This document shows, one piece after another, positions 56,406-64,000 of a stretch of DNA of 64,000 nt (position 1 is its first letter; each line of letters starts with the position of its first letter). The position numbers were made by a program, and so were the translations under genes. The stretch comes from Prostheceraeus crozeri (Eukaryota; Platyhelminthes; Polycladida; Euryleptidae), in contig CAJQUW010003396.1 of assembly GCA_907163375.1 (NCBI GenBank), positions 248,001-312,000 on the forward strand, in the 5' to 3' direction. The notes beneath the pieces are model-generated. The model made no database searches. It was not told where the DNA came from and was given only the letters and a program-made list of their open reading frames with translations.

Positions 56406-56455
56406 GTTGATTTTGATGAAAAGTCATGCCATTTAACTTAGTATCTATCCATTAA

Positions 56456-56841
56456 TGGCTTTATTTGCGAGGGCACCAGCTAATCCTCCCAAAGCAGGCC
56501 CGGCAGCTGCCATGATGATAGGCGCTAAAAGTGGCAAGAAGCCGCTGTGATTATAGTTTGCGCTTTGTAGGAATCGATGTTTTTGGATTGCTCAAGGTGC
56601 GAAGAATTTTACCATGCCTGGCAATTGCATTGGCCTTTTTGCTATTTAATGTCATATAACGCACTTTTCGTATTTCCGCACACATTTTACGAATGAAGGC
56701 ATCGTTTGCCAGCTTCATTGCCTCACATCGATGAGATGGTTTTAATTTTACTAAGCGACGAAGCGTGAGACAGAACTTTTTGTTTGCATTTGATTGACAC
56801 TTTTGTCTGCGCGAACGGTGAGATGAACGACGTCTAGCCAT
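56456..56841 (-). CDS. Small very basic protein with hydrophobic neighbour
   Basis: The 96-residue frame (56551-56841) opens MARRRSSHRSRRQKCQSNAN and ends HGKILRTLSNPKTSIPTKRK. The R-x-L-x(6)-S-x(4)-K ending matches a conserved small protein often found in Polintons, thought to be DNA-associated. Immediately after it (56456-56550) is a short hydrophobic reading, LPLLAPIIMAAAGPALGGLA, of the kind that follows this gene in other elements. Function is inferred from position and charge only. Confidence 0.6.
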
Positions 56842-56872
56842 TTTTACAGGTGGATGTTAGAGTGTTCTTTGC

Positions 56873-57313
56873 TTAAACACGACAGCAGCGTCGAAACATC
56901 ACCGTCGTAAACGCAATGAAATAGAGGAAGACATTGAGTACAGCACTAGTAAAAAGCAGTACACTGAGAACAGCCACAGTACCAGTAGGATAGTCAGAAG
57001 CAGATACATGTGTGGGTAGCCGTAATGTATCATTCAGTGAGGTACTATAGTTCAATGGAAACAGTTCAGCTGTGTCGTTTGCTGATATGTTATGAGCCAG
57101 ACATGAACAATCTGTTTGTATGACGATGCTTGTAAAGTTTAATTCCTTTGCATCAATTGTGCTTAAGTGGAAAAGGCTTCCCATAAGCAACGTGTAGAAT
57201 ACATAATTCCAAGCAAGGTAATGAAAGAATACCATGATGTAACAGTGATGAAAGTGTATTCGTAAACTAATTTGGTTTAAAATTATAGGATAGCATATAG
57301 TCAACATCTTCAC
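56873..57313 (-). CDS. Small membrane glycoprotein-like accessory protein
   Basis: 146 residues, family not recognised. A hydrophobic segment near residues 35-52 (WNYVFYTLLMGSLFHL) precedes an ectodomain with five Asn-x-Ser/Thr sites and two cysteines (CSCLAHNISAND), then a strong transmembrane helix (VAVLSVLLFTSAVLNVFLYF) and a short basic, Cys-containing tail (RRCCRV). The type I membrane layout recalls host-interaction proteins of adenovirus E3 type, but that is analogy only. It is not part of the Polinton core set. Confidence 0.5.
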   Translation of the reverse strand: MKMLTICYPIILNQISLRIHFHHCYIMVFFHYLAWNYVFYTLLMGSLFHLSTIDAKELNFTSIVIQTDCSCLAHNISANDTAELFPLNYSTSLNDTLRLPTHVSASDYPTGTVAVLSVLLFTSAVLNVFLYFIAFTTVMFRRCCRV

Positions 57314-57503
57314 AGTTTGCGTGAATGATGATAGCGTTACTCAAACGATGTATAATCTCTACAATCACTGGATGATAATAGTTTTTCCGACACAAGATTC
57401 CACTGCCTTGCATAATCATGCTTTCTCATTTCAATGAGACGATGATACAGTGGTATCATGGTCATAGATGACTGTTCTAAAATCGGCAAGGATTGCATCA
57501 AAA

Positions 57504-58018
57504 TCATTTATATACATTGACTGTTGAAATTATTTCTTGATCACAGATGGGGCACAACATAGTTTCCAAGGCTACATAGCACGTAAAACACATAACAGAA
57601 TGACAACATGGTAAAAAGAGAATGGACCGCTCCCTTTTAAAACACTCAACGCAGTTCCGTTCACATAATAATTTAAACGTCTCTTCTTCCAATTTCTTTC
57701 TGAAGTCACTTTTATTGGTAGAGCTACTTGACAAATCAGTTGCAAATTTCACTTTTTCTTTTTCACTCCAGATCGCTCCAATTTCACCCTCCTATTTTTA
57801 CTATCATTACATTGCAGCATGGAAAAATCCTCTATCCATCTTCGATCCAAATGATGATTCATAGCATGCTCATCTAGATCCATTAGTCTTTCAACTAAAG
57901 CGCCAGCTTTAATATTTTCATTTACATTTGTAACACTTTCTATAGCCTTCAACGAATAACCAAGCTCTCTTGCTATAGACCATGAAGTTGGAAAACGAAT
58001 GCAACTTTTCATCTTCAA
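57504..58018 (-). pseudogene. IAP-type UBA-like and RING region (accessory gene)
   Basis: The left frame (57504-57752) ends in a C3HC4 RING of IAP style: CVECFKRERSILFLPCCHSV, MCFTCYVALETMLCPICDQE. The right frame (57749-58018) contains ARELGYSLKAIESVTN and IKAGALVERLMDLDEHAMN, which resembles the UBA-like segment that precedes the RING in many invertebrate IAPs. No BIR domain is seen. RING proteins of this type are ubiquitin ligases that curb host apoptosis, so capture from a host IAP gene is likely. The element being a fossil, current function is doubtful. Confidence 0.7.
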
Positions 58019-58119
58019 ATAATTTCAAATGATCATGAGTGTCAGGAATGGACACTGAGTTGAACATGCTTGATATGACTTGTACACCTTTCACAGTATT
58101 GATGACTCTATGTAATCTA

Positions 58120-58930
58120 ATACTTTACTTTCACAAACATGAGTTGTGGTAAAAACTATTTGACTACACTAACGCTTACATTTTATGACACTTGTGTTTC
58201 ATAAAACGCCATGATGAAACTTTCTAACTATACATCAACCTGTGTTGCAGTAAAACTTTTGTACAACATGATTTACTTTCATTTCATCAATTTTTCACCC
58301 ATCCTCTGAGTTATACGGACTTGGAACCGTCATGAAAGCAAATGACTTTCAATCCTCATTATGGGTAGCCTCGTAAAGGCTCATGGATCATTCATGGAAA
58401 ATGGCAATGAAGCAGTGTGTATGTCTTCATGTTTTAAAGAAAGGATTCTCTTCACTCATATTTATGTTTAGGTCAAAACCATTTTCCTTCTTTTAGCATG
58501 TTGGATTGTCTTTGATGTCTAACTAGTGTTGCTTTCTTCACATAGTCAATCGTTTCTAGACAATCGGCAATCTTCCTTGAATCACCTGTCTTGATTGCCA
58601 TGGAGTAGTACCTTTCTGATAACTCCATGATTGTGTTCTTTTCTTTCTTTTGACGAATTATTAATTCAGCTTCTGTCTCACTCATGATGCAGGATCACTA
58701 CACTGTAACAATGCTCAGTGAAAAGTGAATTTCTATAAAGTGCTACCTCCTTATATCTTGTCGTAGGAAACCTGAGTCCTGGATGGCGAACTTTAGGATT
58801 TGTGATGTGCTTCATTAACTTTGAGGCTACATTATCATTTCATAAACTTGTGTTTCATAAAACGTCATGATCAAACTTTACTTTCACAAACGTGTGTCGC
58901 GATAAAACTATTTGACTAAACCATGATACA
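58120..58930. repeat. Duplicated upstream block around the small gene at 58.5 kb
   Basis: CTTGTGTTTCATAAAACG followed by a CATGATnAAACTTT block occurs at 58191-58225 and 58850-58885. CTTTACTTTCACAAAC, then a GTAAAACTATTTGACTA-type block, occurs at 58128-58165 and 58873-58918. The copies flank the gene at 58473-58685 and lie in the 5' regions of minus-strand genes, so they may be shared promoter sequence or part of the terminal zone of the element. Confidence 0.6.
58473..58685 (-). CDS. Small coiled-coil-like protein at the right border of the Polinton-type element
   Basis: 70 residues, helical and charged (MSETEAELIIRQKKEKNTIM, DSRKIADCLETIDYVKKATL). No family recognised. It follows the RING region on the same strand and is the last open frame with good composition before the repeat zone. 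Confidence 0.45.
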   Translation of the reverse strand: MSETEAELIIRQKKEKNTIMELSERYYSMAIKTGDSRKIADCLETIDYVKKATLVRHQRQSNMLKEGKWF

Positions 58931-59154
58931 CTTTCTGACTACGTTCACAAGAGCTTGTTCACTAGCGAAGAGAGAAGTCTGTGATGTGTTGCATGTGGTG
59001 CAAGGGTGGCCTCCCGCTTCATCCCTTCATCATCTAGCCTCAGTGATAGAGGCGAGCAGAACGCATGGTTCATTCTCCCATGGTTGGCCAACTGTCGGGA
59101 GACAAGTGCAATGGAGATTTTATGAGGTAACCTGTGGCAGATAGCTAAATGTCA

Positions 59155-59760
59155 CCCTGTCGGTCAGAGTACAACGTTGAGACGAAAGGCAACCACTTGC
59201 AAACATGACGCAGAGAGGTTTCACAAGGATTACCATTGCCCACGTCCCGTGCAGTACTCATCGCTATGGACTTCACCGTTGTCTCGAAGGAACGCCCACC
59301 AACAGGAAGTATGACACCGAAAATCTCCGTGACTTGCACCGTCCATGACTTGATAGCCAGACATGAAAACCGGTGAAGTTGGTAAGAGGAAACATCCCAA
59401 GTCGTTGCTTTGATGAGCTTGATAGCAAGCCGTAGAGAGGGATAGCAAGCCGTGATTCACCAGCGTTTTGCAATGGAGATGTTTAGATGCCACACATGAC
59501 AAGATAGATAGGACTCAACCGATTGGCGTTCAAAGTGCTACGTTGAGAACTGTGTCAAATGCCCAACATGGGTCGCCCCAGCGGTTTCGGTCTAAAATAT
59601 GACACACTCCCTTGCCACACTTATCACTACGGCATCGTCCGCCGTCCCGAAGGAACACCCTGTCAGTGGAATATTACAGCAAAACTCTCCATGTCTTCCT
59701 CGCTTTCAGTAAAAAGCTGCTTGGTTCATGAGAAGACTGGCTCAGATGTCATTAAAAAAT
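59155..59760. repeat. Two diverged direct copies, about 340 bp apart
   Basis: The segment from about 59160 (ACAACGTTGAGACG, ..CTATGGACTTCACCGTTGTC, ..GAAGGAACGCCC) recurs from about 59540 (CTACGTTGAGAACTG, ..CTACGGCATCGTCCGCCGTC, ..GAAGGAACACCC). The frames inside are not recognised. It could be a decayed tandem gene or a repeat. Confidence 0.5.
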
Positions 59761-59764
59761 CCTT

Positions 59765-60460
59765 TCATTGACTTCAGCAGGGTCGAAAACCCCAGAAAAC
59801 CTCCAAAACTAGTGAATTTAAATTTTTCAACTTTTTAGCACTACTTATGAAATTTTATAAGTAATTTATCACTTAGGGCAGGTCAATAGCGACCGAACCT
59901 TTTTTGAATCAAGTCAAACGCACTTGTAGAAGCAAAGTTACAAGCCTTTAAAGTTTTGGAGTCTTTTATGGCCTGGAGACGAAGGCTATAAAATGTCCGA
60001 AGCTATCATCGGAGCTCAGAGAGACGACCTACCTTTGACAATCGCTCTCTAAATGAAAAGTCTCCGTCGGTTCCCGCTTATATAGTGTGTGGCGATCAGC
60101 TGATGACGCAATATCCATCATCCAAAAACTTTAAACCCGTCTATCTCCGGCTCTACTGCTCCGATTGACTTCAAATTTTGAGTGTCATGTTTTCTCACTC
60201 TCCCCTCTCATTTATGACATCCCTCGACCCTCTACGATGGCCAGAAGCCGAGCTGAAAAAACTCTGTCGTTTTTTCAAAAAATTCCAAAATCTTGGAAAA
60301 TGCACAAAAACTCGATTTTCAACAGGCTCTCATTTGGAAACGAAACCTTCCACGCATCTGAAAAGATAGGATCCTAGAGAACAGAGTGCCGTCTTACCCC
60401 TAAAAGAAACCCGAGCTCTTCATTCACTTCCAATCTTCCGCTATTCATCACCAATAGTGG
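59765..60460. other. Unannotated stretch
   Basis: No gene recognised. Contains TTATATAG near 60082 and the phrase AAACCCGTCTATCTCCGGCT at 60131. Confidence 0.4.
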
Positions 60461-60466
60461 TTACTC

Positions 60467-61350
60467 TTAGCTTTCAAATGAGCTATCACACGACTTTCTC
60501 CGATCTCTAACACCAAAGTTGGAAATTTAACAGGAGGGGGGGAGTCAGCACTTTTTCTCTCCGATTGAGCTGGAAAGAAGTTCCTAGACGCAACATTGAC
60601 CAAAACGTCCGAATTTGCACTTCGTTTTTCCATCCGAGACCTCCTTCATGTCGGAAAACGACTTTTCTCATCCCAAAACATCCAAAACCTGACTTTTCCA
60701 ACTCTGACGTTTTCCTGCCATTTTCCTCCCTAAACCCAGAAAAATTGGACCAAACTGAGCTTTCCACTGCATTTTTCTCACTCTTAGCTTTCAAATGAGC
60801 TATCACACGACTTTCTACGATCTCTAACACCAAAGTTGGAAGTCTGACAGGAGGGGAGGGTCAGAACTTTTTCTCTCCGATGTTGCTGGAAACATCCTTC
60901 CTAACCCAAAACTTCACGTAGATTCCGAATCTGGCCTCCGTTTTCCCATCCGAGGCCTCCTTCATGTCGAAAAATGGACTTTCTCATCCCAAAACATCCA
61001 AAACCTGACTTTTCCAACTCTGCCGCTCCACCCCTTGCCTCTCAGGAAAACTCCTCCTGTCTTCCCTCCCCACCCAACATTTCACGCAGATTCCAAATCT
61101 AAACTCCACTTTCACATCCGAACCCTCCTTCATGACGATTTCCAACTTTTCTCATCCCAAACAGCACCAACACCCACCTTTTCTCACTCTATCCCTCCCA
61201 CTTTCCTATCACCTTCCTTCCCATCCCTTACCGGAAAACTCCTTCCTTCCTTCCAGAAGGGGGGCTAGGGACCAGTTTTCTCCTCTCGGACCCATTCCTC
61301 CCAACACATCCTTGGCCACTTCCTTCCTCTCTCCAGAGGGGGGGTGACTC
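60467..61350. repeat. Pyrimidine-rich tandem array, ~315-bp unit
   Basis: A unit beginning TTAGCTTTCAAATGAGCTAT at about 60469 and again at about 60784 is followed in both by TCTAACACCAAAGTTGGAA, AGGAGGGG, TTTTTCTCTCCGAT, CATCCGAG..CCTCCTTCATGTCG, and CATCCCAAAACATCCAAAAC. A third, shorter unit continues to about 61200 (TTTCACGCAGATTCC, CCTCCTTCATGACG, CTCATCCCAAACAGC). One strand is strongly C+T rich. The overlapping open frames on both strands are by-products of the array. Confidence 0.75.
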
Positions 61351-62770
61351 ATCGTTGCGCATTTTGGACTTGCGCCTGGGATGGATTACTATTAATACTC
61401 ATGCACATGTAGTCTATTATACATTGAATTAGTCTACAATGAAATCTACAACTTGTCCCGTTAACATGTTGATCCGTCTGCTATTCTCAAGTTAAAGACA
61501 AAAGACCCTTTAAGAAAACTGTTTCCTTTTAGTTACAACTATGTGCTACAGAGTATGTGTCAATCTACAGTGATCAAAGCTGTGGCTATCGCAAGTGACA
61601 GAATTGTTCAAAACTCTGATATTAATCTTTTTATGGTCCAAAATAATGTAGAGAAGATCCTAGATACCAAATGAAAGTTTTCAATAATTATCTTCCGCTG
61701 TCCTTTGTTCTGCACATAATGAAAACTCAGAAAAAATTCCACTTGTCGCTCTGTTGCACGTGAAGGCAATTGGTTTTAGTCAATTTTCAATACAAGAGAA
61801 ATTCAGAAATCTTCGCAAAGCTTATTCGCTCCGCAGTGGCGCTATTCGGTTGACAGAAGCACGACAAAAGTTACCTTGTTTAAGGCTCTCGCTGAGCATT
61901 ATCCAAATACTTGACAGATTTTACTTCGGTCGGTCAGAAACTGATTAATGCGCATCTGACGCATATGTGCTATTGAATCTTCTTTGTATCTTCTGCTTAG
62001 TAAACATAGCCAACGCATGCTGCAAAAAAGAAATGTGCACGATTCTACATGTCCGGTCTGTAATGAGTGAATTGCTGGACCGGTCATGGAAAAATGCACA
62101 TCAACGGTCCTGTAGCTTAACGGACCACATGTTCGACACTGTAATTCTACAGACAATTTTATAGCCAAAGACAAGGCTATCTGATTTCTGATACTCTGTC
62201 AATTTTCTTGCAAAATAGTTCATGCCTATGAAATACCCTTAAACACACCCCTAAACACACACACTCTCTCTAACTCTGTCTCAAACGTTCACTCTACTGC
62301 AGCTCTGTTACCTTTTAAATACTACTTCGATTAAGTAAGTTTGACCTTAAAGATGCACTCTTAAAAATTGTTATCAAACTGAATACCATTATATTTAAGA
62401 TATAAAATATAATTCCATCCATGTCTAAAGACAGCGTTCTCCTTTCTTTGATGCTTTGGTTTAACACATAATTGAAACTATCAACAATACAATCCAATTT
62501 TGATAAGAGCATATATTGTAATTAGAGTAGTATAAAATGCACTGCGAGTAAATGTATTAATGCAAATTAGTCCGCGCGATCAGACAAGAATTGTCGATAA
62601 GGAGGAAATCTGTCTATTGATGCGCAGCATCAGTTTAAGTAATGATTTGGCTGTTCAATTTTCTGTCAAATGGCTGTGTGTAATTTGCAGTGCAGGTCAC
62701 GTAAATTTACAGATGCAATTCTACAGCACTTTTGGTTTGCTTGCAGACTGCATCAGAATCAAAGAACTAG
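61351..62770. other. Unannotated stretch
   Basis: No gene recognised; a short CA/CT-rich run occurs near 62237-62280. Confidence 0.5.
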
Positions 62771-62773
62771 TCC

Positions 62774-63472
62774 GGGAACTACTGACACTTTCTTCCTAAA
62801 TTCGCGCACCCAGGGCTTAATAGCATGGATTTGTAGATATTGAAACGCTGAATACAAAAATCAAATTCTTGAGTGTCACAGCCAGCTGGTTTCAGTTATA
62901 GTTAAGGTTAAAGGATTCAAGAAATATCTAAGGATTTAAAATTATACTTGGCAATTTTCGTATATTTTCTTTTGCAGAAAAGAAACTATTTATCAGAATG
63001 CCATGAAATTTAAACATGATTAAGTTCAGAACATCAACTTCGATATAAAAGTTGAAGTGAGTCACATGATTCATGTTTGAGAGACCCCTACAAAATGGGC
63101 AAATTTCTTGTTTTGACTTAATTTTGGCGATTTTGCTGAATCAAATACTGAATCATGTGACTCACTTCAACTTTTATATCGACGTTGATGTTCTGAACTG
63201 AATCATGTTTCAAATTTCATGGCATACTGATAAATAGTTTCTTTTCTGCAAAAGATAATGTACGAAAATTGCCAAGTGTTCACAATCCATAGAAATTTCT
63301 TTAATTTTACAATTGGATTCCAATGGGAATCCTTCAACCTTACATATAACCGAAAGCGACTGGCTGTGACACTCAAGAATTTGATTTTTGTATTCAGCGT
63401 TTCAATATCCACAAATCCATGCTATTAAGCCCTGTGTGCGCGAATTTAGGAAGAAAGTGTCAGTAGCTCCCG
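62774..63472. repeat. Large palindrome with ~300-bp arms
   Basis: The arms run 62774-63073 and 63150-63472: GGGAACTACTGACACTTTCT pairs with GGGAGCTACTGACACTTTCT read from the other end. The match continues through GGCTTAATAGCATGGATTTG and AAATCAAATTCTTGAGTGTC to GAGTCACATGATTCA. The ~75-base loop is unrelated. A GCGCGAATTTAGGAAGAAA edge motif also occurs near 41805 and, diverged, near 47090. Likely a fold-back element. Confidence 0.85.
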
Positions 63473-64000
63473 TCTTAAACTTAGAAGTCATCGAAAGTAC
63501 ATTTATTTCTACGCATTCATATCACATCACAACAATAGTCAAGGAAATTCCAAATCTAGTAGCCTATCGCGAACTTTGTAAATTTCTTTATCAAAAATTG
63601 CTTGAATATTAATAACCTAGCAAAAACAGAAAAATATAATGATATTCTGAAAATGCTTGTTGACTGCTCGACCGAAATTATGTCAAAATAAATTATAGAA
63701 CAATGAACTACCCGACGCTTCGTTATCGACTTAGTCATGTGCCATGCGGATAAATTTAGGTGGTGATGATTGCAAAGCAGAAGCACTGAATTTCACTTGC
63801 ATCCATCCTGCTTCCAACACCATCAATCATCAAATTTCTATGTAAAATTGTTCATTAAATGCTAATGATCTTCACCTGATTGTGAATTGCTAGATGTGAT
63901 AATCTGCCCGTGAGTAAAGTTCTGTGATGTGAGTTTGGCTTTTAGATTCCCCCACATACATTTTTTAAGGAATGTTGTGTACCTCGTCACATTCAATATT
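63473..64000. other. Unannotated stretch to the window end
   Basis: No feature recognised; AT-rich. Confidence 0.5.

Larger units (their letters stand above)
47690..58700 (-). mobile_element. Polinton/Maverick-type virus-like element (fossil)
   Basis: About 11 kb of tightly packed genes, mostly on the minus strand, with the Polinton gene set: major capsid protein, a large structural protein, adenain-like cysteine protease, FtsK/A32-type packaging ATPase, chromodomain integrase and small basic proteins. It also carries accessory genes (RING, membrane, acidic small proteins). I recognised no family-B DNA polymerase gene and no terminal inverted repeats or target duplication within the window, so both ends are approximate. 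Several core genes are broken (roughly half a dozen breaks overall) while some long frames remain open, which suggests a moderately young but dead insertion. Assignment rests on motifs and gene content, not on a database search. Confidence 0.88.

Noticed and set aside
47690-58700. A live or intact virus
   Set aside because: Several core genes are broken and the ends are unresolved; it is treated as a fossil.
60178-61347. Several plus-strand Ser/Pro/Phe-rich frames
   Set aside because: Produced by the pyrimidine-rich tandem array; frames do not show conserved residues between units.

Overview
The window is a piece of animal (metazoan) nuclear genome, AT-rich and very dense in mobile elements. 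The two host-type coding regions are an intronless secreted C-type-lectin-like gene and the last exon of a methyltransferase-fold gene. Together with the mix of hAT, piggyBac, Tc1, pogo/Tigger, CR1-like and RTE-like LINEs, Penelope, BEL/Pao and Polinton DNA, they suggest a marine invertebrate, possibly a mollusc or other lophotrochozoan. That placement is inference and weak. No rRNA, CRISPR or bacterial operon was seen.

Layout. 0-5 kb: a 423-bp inverted-repeat MITE, a dispersed repeat whose inverted partner lies at 25.6-26.1 kb, and a hAT element (3057-3854) inserted in the loop of an older hairpin repeat. 5.1-7.2 kb: a full-length but decayed pogo/Tigger transposon. 8.8-10.9 kb: an RTE-like LINE fragment, then a palindromic repeat split by a hAT element. 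11.7-12.5 kb: the lectin gene. 13.4-15.0 kb: a minisatellite and an internally deleted piggyBac. 15.5-17.3 kb: two hAT-type elements. 17.4-18.5 kb: BEL/Pao and LINE remnants. 20.8 kb: a minisatellite. 22.3-23.0 kb: a long palindrome. 23.3-24.0 kb: the methyltransferase-like exon. 24.5-25.4 kb: a second copy of the 16.5 kb hAT-type family. 27.8-32.1 kb: a hAT element carrying a near full-length CR1-like LINE. 33.8-35.5 kb: a Tc1-like element with perfect termini. 35.6-37.6 kb: a hAT element with perfect target duplication. 37.7-38.5 kb: a Penelope-like remnant. 39.7-47 kb: a hairpin, nested hAT elements, an RTE-like LINE 5' fragment and permuted repeat blocks.

47.7-58.7 kb is a Polinton/Maverick-type virus-like element, now a fossil. 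Recognisable parts are major capsid protein, a large structural protein, adenain-like protease, packaging ATPase, chromodomain integrase, small basic proteins, a membrane protein and a RING protein of the IAP type. Several genes are broken. I did not recognise a DNA polymerase gene or clear terminal repeats. 59-61.4 kb holds direct duplications and a pyrimidine-rich tandem array. 62.8-63.5 kb is a 0.7-kb palindrome.

The strongest signals not covered by ordinary annotation are: the set of hAT-type elements defined here by 8-bp target duplications, most with a body of about 0.8 kb; several nested insertions; the Polinton's accessory genes (RING, a SUMO-interaction-like acidic protein, a membrane protein) with repeated upstream sequences; and repeat blocks occurring in permuted order around 40-47 kb.
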